From NCBI RefSeq assembly GCF_003208215.1, contig NZ_QKLW01000005.1, positions 186,001-250,000 of the forward strand: a stretch of DNA of 64,000 nt, read 5' to 3'. Below, in pieces: positions 1 to 8,998 of the stretch. Numbering within the stretch: position 1 is the stretch's first letter; each line of letters starts with the position of its first letter. Source of the stretch: Marinomonas alcarazii. Lineage in GTDB: Bacteria > Pseudomonadota > Gammaproteobacteria > Pseudomonadales > Marinomonadaceae. Position numbers and translations under genes: made by a program. A model generated the notes under the pieces. That model saw only the letters and a list, made by a program, of their open reading frames with translations. It ran no database searches and had not been told where the DNA came from.

Positions 1-1
1 C

Positions 2-190
2 GTTCTCTCTGAACTGACACTTGGAAGCTTAATTGAAGTACCAGTCAAAGACTTTCCCCTGCGTCGATCTTGGTGTTTGATCTACCCTCAAAGTCGACAC
101 CCAACTCCAACCATGCGCTCTTTTATTGAATATATTCAACAAAATATCGGACAGTTTGAAACCATGTTCTCTCGAATGAAAGGTAAATAG
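2..190 (+). CDS. LysR-family regulator, C-terminal fragment (cut by window start)
   Basis: The frame is open from the first bases to a TAG at 188-190 and encodes about 62 residues. The pattern LTLGSLIEVPVKDFPLRR, then SRHPTPTMRSFIEYIQ, matches the end of a LysR-type substrate-binding domain: a last beta strand, then a helix beginning near 'PTPTMRSFIEYI'. The start and the DNA-binding domain lie outside the window, so its target is unknown. It could regulate the aromatic-acid genes downstream, but that is a guess from position. Confidence 0.6.
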   Translation, partial: VLSELTLGSLIEVPVKDFPLRRSWCLIYPQSRHPTPTMRSFIEYIQQNIGQFETMFSRMKGK

Positions 191-322
191 AATTAATTCG
201 AGCTCTTCTGAACAAAAAGTTGATGAATTTACTTTATTCGTATCGCACGTATACAACACGTCACAAGGATTTAACAAATAAACAACATTAAAAGCAGTAA
301 AAATCGTTTAAAGTTTGCTCGA

Positions 323-346
323 TCTTGTAGGGAAAAACCTACAAGA
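323..346 (+). promoter_or_regulatory. perfect hairpin in the leader of the PAS chemoreceptor gene
   Basis: TCTTGTAGG (323-331) pairs perfectly with CCTACAAGA (338-346) around a GAAAAA loop. No T-run follows, so it is not a standard terminator. It ends about 40 bases upstream of the chemoreceptor start codon, and could be a leader-RNA hairpin or an operator. Confidence 0.4.
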
Positions 347-386
347 CATATGTCAACACCATGACAACTATGATTGAGGAAGCGCT

Positions 387-1712
387 ATGTTTTTTAACAC
401 TAAAGATAAAGTAATCGCTAAAAATAAAGCGATTGAACAGGCAGCCTCTCAGAATGAAGACAAAGCCTTCATAAAAGCCATGGAAAAATTTTGCGCAACA
501 ATTAGCTTTTCTCCTGATGGCACGATATTCGATGCGAACTCATTATTTTTGAATACTGTAGGGTATTCCCTAGAAGAAATTAAAGGGCAAAAACATGCAC
601 TATTTTGTCCTAGCCAAGTGACTTCCAGCCCAGACTACAAACATTTCTGGTCAGATTTAGCTGCAGGCAAAAGCAAACAAGGAACCGTCTTACGCAGACA
701 CAAAGATGGCTCAGACATTTGGCTTGAAGCAACTTATTTTCCCGTTGAAGTCGATGGCGTGGTGACCAAAGTGGTCAAAATTGCCACGGATGTGACCCAA
801 CATAAAATAGTTTCAGATAGTCAAACCGCTATTTATAACGCCATAGACCGATCTTCAGCCACCATAGAATTTTTACCCGATGGCACCGTTATTACAGCCA
901 ATGATAATTTCATTAATGCCATGGGCTACAGATCCGTCAGCGAAATTGAGGGCAAGCACCATAAACAATTTTGCTCTCCCGAGTTTTATCAAGAAAACCC
1001 ACACTTTTGGGCTGAACTTGCCAGTGGCGAATTCAAAACCGGGCAATTTAAACGCATCGACAAACAGGGCAATATTGTCTGGCTAGAAGCCAGCTACAAT
1101 CCGATTTTTGACCAATTTGGCAAAGTGTTTAAGGTACTAAAAGTTGCCTCCGATATTACGGAGCGCGTTAACATGCAACTAGCAATACAAAATGCGGCTG
1201 AAGTTGCTCACGCAACATCAGTAGAAACAGCGCAAGTATCGGAAAACGGGGCAGACATTTTACGCCGCACCGTCGAAACATCTGACAAGATTGTCGCTGA
1301 TGTTGAAGTTTCTACAGAGCTGATTGAGCAATTAAATCATCAGTCTGAAAGTATAGCCAAGATAGTAACAACCATTGGCTCTATTGCCGATCAAACCAAC
1401 TTGCTGGCGTTAAACGCCGCCATTGAAGCAGCTCGCGCAGGTGAAAATGGTCGTGGCTTTGCTGTAGTGGCCGACGAGGTTCGAACACTCGCTGCAAGAA
1501 CAAGCAAGTCAACAATCGAAATTGATGACATGGTAAAACAGAACAGCAACTTAACTCGTCAAGCCAAAGAAAGTATGAGCAAAGTGAGCGAACGCTCCGC
1601 AGAAAATGCCCAATTAATAGACGAAGCATCCGGCATCATTGATGAAATACTAAAAGGAGCAATACACGTCTCCAATACCGTCAACAAATTACTGGATATT
1701 GAGAAGAGCTAA
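387..1712 (+). CDS. soluble PAS-PAS methyl-accepting chemotaxis protein (BdlA/Aer-like)
   Basis: This 441-residue cytoplasmic chemoreceptor has two PAS domains in tandem (about residues 27-140 and 150-262), each with an N-terminal 'PDGTI/PDGTV' strand and a 'W-LEA' motif near the end. A short methyl-accepting signalling domain follows, with the conserved hairpin tip around residues 332-371 ([18 protein letters not shown]). No membrane segment or HAMP domain is visible. This layout matches Aer2/BdlA-type receptors that bind haem or flavin in PAS and signal to CheA; BdlA of Pseudomonas controls biofilm dispersal. The start ATG has GAGGAAG upstream. The ligand cannot be read from sequence. It lies beside an aromatic catabolic operon but is on the opposite strand. 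Confidence 0.85.
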   Translation: MFFNTKDKVIAKNKAIEQAASQNEDKAFIKAMEKFCATISFSPDGTIFDANSLFLNTVGYSLEEIKGQKHALFCPSQVTSSPDYKHFWSDLAAGKSKQGTVLRRHKDGSDIWLEATYFPVEVDGVVTKVVKIATDVTQHKIVSDSQTAIYNAIDRSSATIEFLPDGTVITANDNFINAMGYRSVSEIEGKHHKQFCSPEFYQENPHFWAELASGEFKTGQFKRIDKQGNIVWLEASYNPIFDQFGKVFKVLKVASDITERVNMQLAIQNAAEVAHATSVETAQVSENGADILRRTVETSDKIVADVEVSTELIEQLNHQSESIAKIVTTIGSIADQTNLLALNAAIEAARAGENGRGFAVVADEVRTLAARTSKSTIEIDDMVKQNSNLTRQAKESMSKVSERSAENAQLIDEASGIIDEILKGAIHVSNTVNKLLDIEKS

Positions 1713-1716
1713 AAAA

Positions 1717-1754
1717 AAATCCGCTATCTACGACAATAGATAGCGGATTTTTTA
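1717..1754. terminator. bidirectional rho-independent terminator
   Basis: AAATCCGCTATCTA (1717-1730) pairs with TAGATAGCGGATTT (1737-1750). There is a T-run on the plus side and an A-run on the minus side. It separates the convergent chemoreceptor gene and the lig operon and can serve both. Confidence 0.85.
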
Positions 1755-1788
1755 TGTTTGCCATCAAACCTACTAACAAGAAGATGTC

Positions 1789-2637
1789 TTATTTAGGCAT
1801 TTCATGCTCAAGCAATAAAAGACCAGCGCCTGTGTTCGAAATAGGCGCATGGTAATTACGATGCAACTCTGTCACTTTACCTCGTAAAACACCACGCATG
1901 GCGATCCACATGTTTAGCTCAACAGTTTGCGCGCCACCGATTTTCACCAAATCCAGATTAGAGTATTTTGTTAACTCTTCAGGATTCGTCACCAGCTTAT
2001 CCATACACTCAAGATCAAACTTGCGGTTAAGTGTGCCAGCTGCCTCACCATCTAATTGATGAGATAAGCCGCCTGTTCCGAAAATCGCTACAGTCATATC
2101 TGAGTCAAAAGATTCAATCGCTTTACCGATCGCTTGGCCTAATGCATAACAACGTTTTGGCTGCGGCATTGGATGTTGTTCACAGTTTATGCAAACAGGA
2201 ATAACTTTCACATGCCCATAATCATTACCGGGCCACATCAAGCTCAGTGGCACAGTGAGACCATGGTCGACTTTCATTTCTTGGCAAATGGTCATATCAA
2301 AACCGTCTTCCACTAGACTGTTCGCAATATGCCAAGACAATTCAGATTCACCAGTAACGGGCGGAATAGTAGCAATCCCCCAACCTTCATCTGAATTGTG
2401 ATATTCATCCGCTACACCAATCGCAAATGTCGGTTTTTTATCGATAAAAAACTCTAAACCATGATCGTTGTAAAACAACACAATCACATCGGGTTTCTTT
2501 TCATTTAACCATTTACGCACTGGCGGATAGCCATCAAAAAAAGGCTTCCAATAAGGCGTTTCTTCCGCTTTGTTTGCCATTGCATTGGCAATCGCTGGAA
2601 TATGTGAGGTTGTAACTGCACCAATAATATTCGCCAT
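1789..2637 (-). CDS. ligB: protocatechuate 4,5-dioxygenase beta subunit (class III extradiol dioxygenase)
   Basis: LigB is the catalytic subunit of a class III extradiol dioxygenase. It uses non-haem Fe(II) to open the ring of protocatechuate, or a close analogue such as gallate, between C4 and C5. The 282-residue length and N-terminus (MANIIGAVTTSHIP, with the iron-ligand His12) fit LigB. A second ligand-type motif is seen in 'YNDHGLEFF' near residue 59. The start codon overlaps the stop of ligA by one base (TAATG), so the two subunits are translationally coupled. It is the last gene of the operon. Substrate preference between protocatechuate, gallate and 3-O-methylgallate cannot be settled from sequence alone. 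Confidence 0.9.
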   Translation of the reverse strand: MANIIGAVTTSHIPAIANAMANKAEETPYWKPFFDGYPPVRKWLNEKKPDVIVLFYNDHGLEFFIDKKPTFAIGVADEYHNSDEGWGIATIPPVTGESELSWHIANSLVEDGFDMTICQEMKVDHGLTVPLSLMWPGNDYGHVKVIPVCINCEQHPMPQPKRCYALGQAIGKAIESFDSDMTVAIFGTGGLSHQLDGEAAGTLNRKFDLECMDKLVTNPEELTKYSNLDLVKIGGAQTVELNMWIAMRGVLRGKVTELHRNYHAPISNTGAGLLLLEHEMPK

Positions 2638-2999
2638 TATTCTTCTCCTGCGCCACGTCTAACCAACATAGCTTTGAATTCGTCAAGACTCATGCCTGTT
2701 TGAATCGCACCGATATCTTGCATGTTCAATTTAAGAAGGCCAGCAAATTTTGCCACATAGTAAATGCTGCCACCTTGCTGCAATAGACCGATAATGTCTC
2801 GCTCATGAATTGCTTTAATCTGCGCGTCGGTTAAACCAAACTTTGTACAATAAGCGTCTGGGTCTTTGTTAAACTCATCGCGAGCAGACTGCTCGTTAAA
2901 AGAAAAACACATTTTGTTCAGACCATAGCCTTTCTTTGCCATCTTACCGTCGAACAAATAGGTTCCTGGTATAGGTTGAGTAGGATCGTTTGCTGTCAT
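2637..2999 (-). CDS. ligA: protocatechuate 4,5-dioxygenase alpha subunit
   Basis: LigA is the small helical subunit that caps the active site of LigB in an alpha2-beta2 enzyme. The protein has about 120 residues with typical LigA features: 'GTYLFDG' near the start, 'LNKMCFSFN', and 'AKFAGLLKLNMQDIGAIQTGMSLDEF' at the end (shown only as landmarks). I chose the ATG at 2999 rather than the upstream GTG because AAAAGGTG lies a few bases before it. It lies directly upstream of ligB, with a one-base overlap. In gallate dioxygenases the two subunits are usually fused; here they are separate, as in protocatechuate 4,5-dioxygenase. Confidence 0.9.
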   Translation of the reverse strand: MTANDPTQPIPGTYLFDGKMAKKGYGLNKMCFSFNEQSARDEFNKDPDAYCTKFGLTDAQIKAIHERDIIGLLQQGGSIYYVAKFAGLLKLNMQDIGAIQTGMSLDEFKAMLVRRGAGEE

Positions 3000-3043
3000 G
3001 GTAAACACCTTTTATTTTATTTATTGGTCTTTCGACTAAAACG

Positions 3044-3916
3044 TTATGACCAGTAAAGACGCATTGGATTATCCACCAACAAAGCTTGCTGTAGCTCTGG
3101 TGTTGGGGCGATATGAGGAATCACATCCACAAGATGACCATCATTTGGCGCTTCCACTTTCATGTTAGGATGCGGCCAATCCGTCCCCCACAATACACGG
3201 TCAGAGAATTTTTCTACTAACGTACGAGCAAAAGGATAAACATCAGAATAATCCGGTGCGTGCTGCGTTAAGCGCTCAGGACAACTTACCTTGCACCACA
3301 CATTATCGTTATCCGCCATAAAGTTCACAAAACGCTGGAAATCGGGGTGATCCACACCGTTAGCAACATTTGGTGTGCCCATATGGTCAACCACGATGGT
3401 GGTATTCAATTCTTTCAAGAACGGAATCAAATCCTCTAGATCGGCTGCTTCAAAATAAACAACAATGTGCCAACCAAAAGGACGAATTTTCTCAGCAATA
3501 GAAAAGAATACTTCTCTTGGCGTACTATCAACAAGACGCTTCACAAAATTAAAACGCACACCTCGAATCCCCACAGCGTGCATTTTTTCGATGTCTTCAT
3601 GCGTTATTGAATCATCAACAAACGCCACACCACGAGCCAAATCCCCCGCTGTTTCTAAGGCATCAATCAAAGCCGAGTTATCCGTACTGTGACATGATGC
3701 TTGAACAATAACGTTGCAAGAAAAACCTAGGTGATCACGCAATGCAAACAGCTGTTCTTTAGAGGCGTCACAAGGCGTGTATTTACGTTTTGGATGATAG
3801 GGAAATTTATCCGCTGGGCCAAAAACGTGACAATGGGCATCAACCGCCCCCGCTGGAGCAATAAAAGTTGGCTTGCTTGGGCTTGGATGAAATGGAATAT
3901 AATCTTTGTCCATCAT
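3044..3916 (-). CDS. ligI: 2-pyrone-4,6-dicarboxylate lactonase
   Basis: LigI hydrolyses 2-pyrone-4,6-dicarboxylate to 4-oxalomesaconate in the 4,5-cleavage pathway. It is a member of the amidohydrolase superfamily. The metal-binding HxH motif appears as 'DAHCHVFGP' near the N-terminus, 'VVDHMG' lies mid-protein, and the C-terminal 'LWGTDWPHPNM' carries the conserved Asp. The length (about 290) fits. The nominal first codon would be a TTG two codons upstream; I take ATG at 3916, with AGG about nine bases before it. Its presence implies that the pathway forms 2-pyrone-4,6-dicarboxylate, either by a LigC dehydrogenase not seen here or from gallate-type substrates. Confidence 0.9.
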   Translation of the reverse strand: MMDKDYIPFHPSPSKPTFIAPAGAVDAHCHVFGPADKFPYHPKRKYTPCDASKEQLFALRDHLGFSCNVIVQASCHSTDNSALIDALETAGDLARGVAFVDDSITHEDIEKMHAVGIRGVRFNFVKRLVDSTPREVFFSIAEKIRPFGWHIVVYFEAADLEDLIPFLKELNTTIVVDHMGTPNVANGVDHPDFQRFVNFMADNDNVWCKVSCPERLTQHAPDYSDVYPFARTLVEKFSDRVLWGTDWPHPNMKVEAPNDGHLVDVIPHIAPTPELQQALLVDNPMRLYWS

Positions 3917-3976
3917 GTTCAAATACCTGTTTTATTATTCGTTCTAATTAACCAGTCGATGACGAAAACTAGCGTG

Positions 3977-5065
3977 TTAAAGACCGTTACTGTGAGCAAA
4001 CACTTGCCCATCAAACAACTTTCTTGCGGTACGTAGGATTGCCGCTGAGCCCACATCGCCATTTTCTTCTTGATCTAAAATCACTGTCATCGCGCCAATA
4101 GGATGTTCAACATCCAAGGTAATACGAGCACTTGGCTGAAACGTAGCGACTTCGTTAGCAGGCGAGCCTTTCAGGACCGCCGCCGTCGCCACACTCACCG
4201 CACCTAATACACCAATCGAAGCGTGGCAACGATGAGGAATAAACGTACGCGTAGAAATCGCACCGCCGTTTGTTGCAGCGCTCACCATGGTCATTTTAGG
4301 CACAGATTTCTCTTTCACGTCCCCCAGATTCATCATCGGCCCAACTTGCAAACGAATGGATTCCAGTTTGGCACGTAAGGCGTCATTAGCCTCAAGCTCT
4401 TCACGAGACTCTGTACCGGTAATGCCCATATCCGCCGCTCGCATAATCACCACTGGCATTCCATTATCAATGCAGGTCACTTCTACGCCGTCAATCACAT
4501 CGACCACATTACCTGTCGGCAATAAAGCCCCACAGCTTGACCCTGCCGTATCTTGGAACACAATAGGCACCGCTGCAGAAAACCCAGGCACGCCATCAAT
4601 GCGAGCATCGCCTTCGTACTGCACTTCACCGTCTTTTACTGCGACTCTTGCTTCCGCAATTTGACCCGTATTTTCCATAAAGATACGTACAGACGTTTCG
4701 CCTTCTTGCGCTTCAACCAAGCCTCGCTCAATGGCAAACGGCGCAATGCCCGCTAGGATATTGCCGCAGTTTTGTGAATCCGTCACAATGGCTTGATCCA
4801 CAAAAACCTGAAGAAACAAATAATCCACATCAGCGTCATCACGCTGAGATTTTTTAACCACAGCGACTTTGGATGCCAATGGATCTGCACCGCCGATACC
4901 ATCGATCTGACGTTCGTCTGGCGAGCCCATCACACGCAATAAAAACTGCGCACGAGCATCAGCATCAGCGGGTAAATCTTCAGCCAGGAAATACGCGCCT
5001 TTTGATGTGCCGCCACGCATCCACATACAAGGCGCACTTTTTATTACGCCTGCATGATTAGACAT
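3977..5065 (-). CDS. galD: 4-oxalomesaconate tautomerase (PrpF family)
   Basis: This 362-residue protein belongs to the PrpF/diaminopimelate-epimerase fold family. It has the typical opening '[20 protein letters not shown]' and a '[15 protein letters not shown]' loop. In gallate and protocatechuate clusters this family (GalD) interconverts keto and enol forms of 4-oxalomesaconate before hydration. It overlaps the upstream aldolase gene by eight bases, so it is operonic. Methylaconitate isomerase (PrpF) is the other family function, but no methylcitrate-cycle genes are nearby, so GalD is the better reading. Confidence 0.85.
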   Translation of the reverse strand: MSNHAGVIKSAPCMWMRGGTSKGAYFLAEDLPADADARAQFLLRVMGSPDERQIDGIGGADPLASKVAVVKKSQRDDADVDYLFLQVFVDQAIVTDSQNCGNILAGIAPFAIERGLVEAQEGETSVRIFMENTGQIAEARVAVKDGEVQYEGDARIDGVPGFSAAVPIVFQDTAGSSCGALLPTGNVVDVIDGVEVTCIDNGMPVVIMRAADMGITGTESREELEANDALRAKLESIRLQVGPMMNLGDVKEKSVPKMTMVSAATNGGAISTRTFIPHRCHASIGVLGAVSVATAAVLKGSPANEVATFQPSARITLDVEHPIGAMTVILDQEENGDVGSAAILRTARKLFDGQVFAHSNGL

Positions 5066-5735
5066 ACTTTAGACCTTTCTCTTTTAGGCGTGGACGCATT
5101 TCATAGATATCCAAGCCCAATTCACCATTTGCCATACGAACACGTTTTGCTTCTTCATTCGCCATTCGTTTACGAGAAAGCTCTAACACTTCAGCGGCAT
5201 TCTCTCGGCGCACAACCACCACACCGTCGTCGTCAGCCACAATAACATCACCAGGATTAACTAGGGCATCTGCGCAAACGATGGGGACGTTAACAGAACC
5301 AACCGTTTCTTTGATCGTCCCTTCAGCAAACACCGCTTTTGACCAGACAGGAAAATTCATTTCTCGCAGGTCTCGCGTATCACGCACACCGCCTTCAATG
5401 ATCAAGCCAACCACGCCTCGAGACTGTGCAGAGGTTGCTAATAGATCGCCAAAAAAACCATGGTTAGACGGAGATGTGGGAGCAAACACCATCACATCAC
5501 CCGCTTTACATTGTTCAATCGCCACGTGCATCATCCAGTTATCGCCCGCGGCACCTGAAATTGTGACCGCTGAACCCGCAATAGTTTTGTCCATTTGGAT
5601 TGGGCGCATGTAATGGGCCAATAACCCAACACGACCTTGAGATTCATGAATTGTCGCGACACCGCATTCAGCTAGACCGTCGATTACCGCTTGGTCTGCA
5701 CGTTCTATATTTTGTACTACTACATTGTTTCGCAT
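5058..5735 (-). CDS. galC: 4-carboxy-4-hydroxy-2-oxoadipate aldolase (RraA-like class II aldolase)
   Basis: The 225-residue protein is of the RraA/HMG aldolase family. Landmarks are '[17 protein letters not shown]', the metal/substrate loop '[17 protein letters not shown]', and '[14 protein letters not shown]'. In this pathway the enzyme (GalC, LigK or ProA) cleaves 4-carboxy-4-hydroxy-2-oxoadipate to pyruvate and oxaloacetate, and can decarboxylate oxaloacetate. The key GGxRD motif, with its Arg and Asp, is intact. It sits between ligJ and galD in the same operon. Confidence 0.88.
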   Translation of the reverse strand: MRNNVVVQNIERADQAVIDGLAECGVATIHESQGRVGLLAHYMRPIQMDKTIAGSAVTISGAAGDNWMMHVAIEQCKAGDVMVFAPTSPSNHGFFGDLLATSAQSRGVVGLIIEGGVRDTRDLREMNFPVWSKAVFAEGTIKETVGSVNVPIVCADALVNPGDVIVADDDGVVVVRRENAAEVLELSRKRMANEEAKRVRMANGELGLDIYEMRPRLKEKGLKYV

Positions 5736-5763
5736 GATTCCTTCCTCACTCCTAGTAAGCGTC

Positions 5764-6771
5764 TTATGCTTTTAGTCTTGAAAAGACGCGACGAGCATTG
5801 TCTTCAAAGATGGCTTGTTTTTGTTCAGCGGATAGCACTGTGTTGTTGTCGATATAACGTTTTGTATCGTCAAAATAGTGACCTGTTTCTGGGTCAATAC
5901 CACGTACAGCGCCAATCATTTCAGAGGCAAACAAGATATTCTTCGTTGGAATAATGTCTAGTAGTAGATCAATACCACGCTGATGATAAACACAGGTATC
6001 AAAATAAATATTATTTAGAACGCGTTCAGCAAGATCAAAGCCTTGGTCTTGCGCCATGCCACGGAAACGCCCCCAATGGTAAGGAACCGCACCACCGCCA
6101 TGAGGAATAATGATTTTTAGGTCGGGGAAATCTTTAAAAACATCCGACATCATCAGCTGTTGAAAACCTGTGGTATCAGCACCTAAATAGTGTGAGCCAG
6201 TCGTGTGGAAGCAATCATTACACGCGGCACTCACGTGAATCATGGCTGGAATATCGTACTCACACATTTTTTCGTAAATAGGATAGAAAGAGCGATCCGC
6301 CAAAGACTTATCCTGCCAATAACCACCGCTTGGATCTGGATTAAGGTTAATACCGATAAACCCCATTTCTTCGACAGTACGAACAATCTCACCAACCGAT
6401 TTAGCCGGGTCGACACCAGGAGATTGCGGCAATTGCGCAACAGGGGCAAAGTTTTCGGGGAACAGGTCGCAAACGCGGCGAATCAAATCGTTTTGATGTT
6501 CAGTCCAATATTGGCTAGTGTACTCATTACCAATATGGTGTCCCATCCAGCTAGCACGAGGAGAGAAAATAGTTAAATCCGTGCCGCGCTCTTGCTGTAA
6601 ACGTAGCTGGTTATTGATAATACTGTCGCGAATTTCGTCATCCGAAACAATAACTTTGCCTTTTTCACCAACAAAGGCAGGATCTTTAGCAACCTGCGCT
6701 TTTTGCTTATCACGATACTCACCAACACCTGGTGGCGTCGTCGTATAATGTCCATGGCAATCTATAATCAT
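5764..6771 (-). CDS. ligJ: 4-oxalomesaconate hydratase (amidohydrolase family)
   Basis: LigJ adds water to 4-oxalomesaconate, giving 4-carboxy-4-hydroxy-2-oxoadipate, the substrate of the aldolase next door. The 335-residue protein starts with the amidohydrolase metal motif 'MIIDCHGHY'. It contains 'IHVSAAC' and '[16 protein letters not shown]', typical of the ACMSD/LigJ subgroup. It is the first gene of the minus-strand operon. The intergenic region upstream should hold the operon promoter and the divergent promoter of the TRAP transporter. GalB is an unrelated enzyme with the same role and is not what is seen here. Confidence 0.88.
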   Translation of the reverse strand: MIIDCHGHYTTTPPGVGEYRDKQKAQVAKDPAFVGEKGKVIVSDDEIRDSIINNQLRLQQERGTDLTIFSPRASWMGHHIGNEYTSQYWTEHQNDLIRRVCDLFPENFAPVAQLPQSPGVDPAKSVGEIVRTVEEMGFIGINLNPDPSGGYWQDKSLADRSFYPIYEKMCEYDIPAMIHVSAACNDCFHTTGSHYLGADTTGFQQLMMSDVFKDFPDLKIIIPHGGGAVPYHWGRFRGMAQDQGFDLAERVLNNIYFDTCVYHQRGIDLLLDIIPTKNILFASEMIGAVRGIDPETGHYFDDTKRYIDNNTVLSAEQKQAIFEDNARRVFSRLKA

Positions 6772-7274
6772 GTCACTACTCTCTATTCTTATTTAAGGTA
6801 ACAAACGCTGCAAAAAAGAAGACTCGCTGTCGTCGCTAAGTCTTGCTTGTTTTTACAGCCATTCGATCATCATCTAAGGAGAGTATTCTTTATGTACGGA
6901 CAACTTGGCTATTTCAATTTAGCCGAAAGAGTATTGCATTTTGATATAGCTGTTTTTAGTACAATGAGAACATCTGCTCATTTCATATATTTATTAGGAA
7001 GAACCTGACTCAAAAAAACGTCTAAGCCTGCTTAATAAAAATCGTAAGATTATGATTAATATGACTTTTTATATATAATCAAAAACTTATTCATTTTTTA
7101 TATTCCTTTTCCGATATATAAGAGACATAAAAAATTCATTTCTAAAAAAGCAAAAACTACGACATTTTGGTTATGTTGCTTATCAAAGCGGACTGAAAAG
7201 TAAATTTTGAGTGAAACTCAAAGGCGAAATGTAGACCCAGCTCATATTGAGGTAATTGTGGGCCTCGAGAAAAA

Positions 7275-7306
7275 AATATAGGGCATTTTTAAAATGATCC
7301 TATATT
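7275..7306. promoter_or_regulatory. 32-bp near-palindrome, candidate operator
   Basis: AATATAGG (7275-7282) and CCTATATT (7299-7306) are perfect inverted arms. A second nested pair, CATTTT/AAATG, lies between them. It is about 120 bases upstream of dctP. The symmetry fits a dimeric repressor or activator site, or a transcript hairpin; no T-run follows it. Confidence 0.45.
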
Positions 7307-7392
7307 ATTTAGGGGGCTTATAAATGCTAGTTTCAATACAGGACAGCCTACCTTACTGCAAAGCAGGGTAGAAAATACAAAAATAAAACAAC

Positions 7393-7409
7393 CGGGACAC
7401 AAGATCCCG
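7393..7409 (+). promoter_or_regulatory. hairpin immediately upstream of the dctP ribosome-binding site
   Basis: CGGGA (7393-7397) pairs with TCCCG (7405-7409). The GGAG of dctP begins a few bases later. It may tune translation or protect the 5' end of the transcript. The stem is short. Confidence 0.3.
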
Positions 7410-7426
7410 AGCTTGGAGACGTAAAA

Positions 7427-8440
7427 ATGAATCTAACAAAAAAAATCACACTTGGTTTGATTGCCGCAGGTGCCGTAAGCAGTGTTAGTGCAGCAGACCT
7501 AACCCTGACGATTGGTCACGTAGATCCTCAAGATTGGACAACTTCTAAAAAAGGCGCCGCAACTGAAGTGTTCAAAAACTTAGTTGAAGCCGAGTCTGGC
7601 GGCCGTATTGAGGTCAATGTATACCCTTCTGGCCAGCTTGGCGGTGAAACTGATCTTGTTCAGTCTGCTCAGGAAGGCACATTAAGCATGGCTATGGTAT
7701 CTGGCGCTTTTGCTAAAGTTTGTAAAGAAGCATCTGTACTAGAAATTCCTTACCTATTCCCATCAGCCCCAGTGGCCTGGGAAGTTCTAGACGGCGAATT
7801 CGGTAAAGCATTGTCTGAACATTGCTTAGAAGAAAGTGGACTACGCACACTTGCCTATGGCGAAACAGGCTTCCGTAACTTCACCAACTCAAAACGTCCT
7901 GTTGCAGAACCAAAAGATTTGAATGGTTTAAAGATTCGCGTTCAAACATTACCTCTGTACGTAGAAATGGTAAAAGCGATGGGAGCAGAACCTACGCCAA
8001 TCGCTTGGCCTGAAGTGCCTTCTGCATTAACAACGGGTGTAGTTGACGGACAGGAAAACCCTGTAAGTGTTATCGAAGCGAATAAATTCTACGAGTTCCA
8101 AAAATATCTAACACTAGACGGTCACGTATACGGCACAGACTTCTTGCTAATCAATGAAGATATTTATCAATCCTTAAGTGATGAAGACCGTGCTATTATT
8201 GACCGTGCAGCAAAAGTTGCAGGCACTTTAGGCCGCGCAGTTCAGCAGTTTAACTCTGCGAAAGGCCTTAAATCTCTTGCAGCAAACGGCATGCAAATCA
8301 CCACTCCAACACCAGCACAAATGGCTAAGTTCCGTGATATTGCGCAGCCAGCGGTTATCAACTGGTTGAAAGGTGAAGTACAGCCAGAGTGGATCGAACG
8401 CGCTCAAATGTCTGTAAAAGTTGTTAGTAATTCGCAATAA
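7427..8440 (+). CDS. dctP: TRAP transporter substrate-binding protein, DctP family
   Basis: This periplasmic binding protein of a TRAP transporter has 337 residues. A clear signal peptide (MNLTKKITLGLIAAGAVSSV then SA) ends near residue 22-23. The mature protein has DctP landmarks: 'YPSGQLGGETDLVQSAQEG', then 'LNGLKIRVQ' with the carboxylate-binding Arg, and 'WPEVPSALTTGVVDGQENP'. It captures an organic acid and delivers it to DctQM. Placement opposite the lig operon suggests an aromatic carboxylate such as protocatechuate or a relative, but TRAP specificity cannot be read reliably from sequence. The start has GGAG nine bases upstream. Confidence 0.93.
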   Translation: MNLTKKITLGLIAAGAVSSVSAADLTLTIGHVDPQDWTTSKKGAATEVFKNLVEAESGGRIEVNVYPSGQLGGETDLVQSAQEGTLSMAMVSGAFAKVCKEASVLEIPYLFPSAPVAWEVLDGEFGKALSEHCLEESGLRTLAYGETGFRNFTNSKRPVAEPKDLNGLKIRVQTLPLYVEMVKAMGAEPTPIAWPEVPSALTTGVVDGQENPVSVIEANKFYEFQKYLTLDGHVYGTDFLLINEDIYQSLSDEDRAIIDRAAKVAGTLGRAVQQFNSAKGLKSLAANGMQITTPTPAQMAKFRDIAQPAVINWLKGEVQPEWIERAQMSVKVVSNSQ

Positions 8441-8457
8441 GTTCAATACTTGATATC

Positions 8458-8495
8458 AAATAATCGAAAGCTTTTTATAGCTTTCGATTATTTTT
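8458..8495 (+). terminator. terminator/attenuator between dctP and dctQ
   Basis: AAATAATCGAAAGCT (8458-8472) pairs with AGCTTTCGATTATTT (8479-8493), followed by T residues. It lies inside the operon. Partial termination here would give more of the binding protein than of the membrane subunits, as is common in transport operons. Confidence 0.8.
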
Positions 8496-8522
8496 CTTTT
8501 GTCACAACCCGGAAAGCTCACC

Positions 8523-8996
8523 ATGAAGCGCCTCTACAAAAATACTCTCACAATGTTAACTGGCACCTCCTTATTCGTTATCTTTGGCGTTGTTTTAGTC
8601 AGTAGCTTGAGCCGTTACTTATTTAACTCACCGATCCAATGGAGCGAGGAAGTCGCAAAATACGCCATGATCTACGGCACTATGTTTGGTATGGCATTGT
8701 GTTATTTAGAAGGTATTCATATTCGTTTTACTTTTTTAGAAGATATGGTTTCCGCCAAAATTCGTCATGCCTTGCATTTCATATCTGACGTTATCGCACT
8801 CGTAAGTGGCTGTGTACTAACCTATTCTGGCTACATTTTCATGATGAAACGAGGTGCAATACAAGCGCCTGGCACAGGTATTCAAATGTACTATTTCCAA
8901 GTAGCCATGGTCATAGGTGGTGCGTGCCTTGCGATCGCGGCACTCATCCGTCTCGTCGAGTATTTTCAATCTGAAAAGTTAGAGAAAGGACAATAA
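8523..8996 (+). CDS. dctQ: TRAP transporter small membrane subunit, DctQ family
   Basis: This small, four-helix membrane subunit of a TRAP transporter couples the binding protein to the large permease. From the ATG at 8523 it has 157 residues; an upstream TTG at 8499 is possible, but GGAAAG lies just before the ATG. DctQ features include the 'SSLSRYLFNSPIQWSEEVAKYAMIYGTMFG' region with its conserved W-S/T-EE motif. The gene is two bases from dctM and is probably co-translated with it. Confidence 0.92.
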   Translation: MKRLYKNTLTMLTGTSLFVIFGVVLVSSLSRYLFNSPIQWSEEVAKYAMIYGTMFGMALCYLEGIHIRFTFLEDMVSAKIRHALHFISDVIALVSGCVLTYSGYIFMMKRGAIQAPGTGIQMYYFQVAMVIGGACLAIAALIRLVEYFQSEKLEKGQ

Positions 8997-8998
8997 TC

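Larger units (their letters stand above)
6772..7426. promoter_or_regulatory. 655-bp divergent control region, ligJ / dctP
   Basis: This AT-rich region lies between the aromatic-catabolic operon and the TRAP transporter, and no convincing gene is seen in it. Toward dctP it holds a 32-base near-palindrome (7275-7306), a possible 15-codon leader ORF (7324-7371) and a short hairpin just before the ribosome-binding site (7393-7409). The divergent layout suggests shared regulation by the pathway substrate. No regulator gene is next to it; the truncated LysR gene at the left edge is one candidate. Confidence 0.5.

Noticed and set aside
29-277. 82-codon minus-strand ORF at the left edge
   Set aside because: It is antisense to the LysR C-terminus, which has recognisable protein sequence.
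6892-7008. 38-codon ORF (MYGQLGYFN...) with AGGAG upstream in the lig-dctP gap
   Set aside because: The ribosome-binding site is rather far from the ATG, the protein resembles nothing, and the region is AT-rich regulatory DNA.
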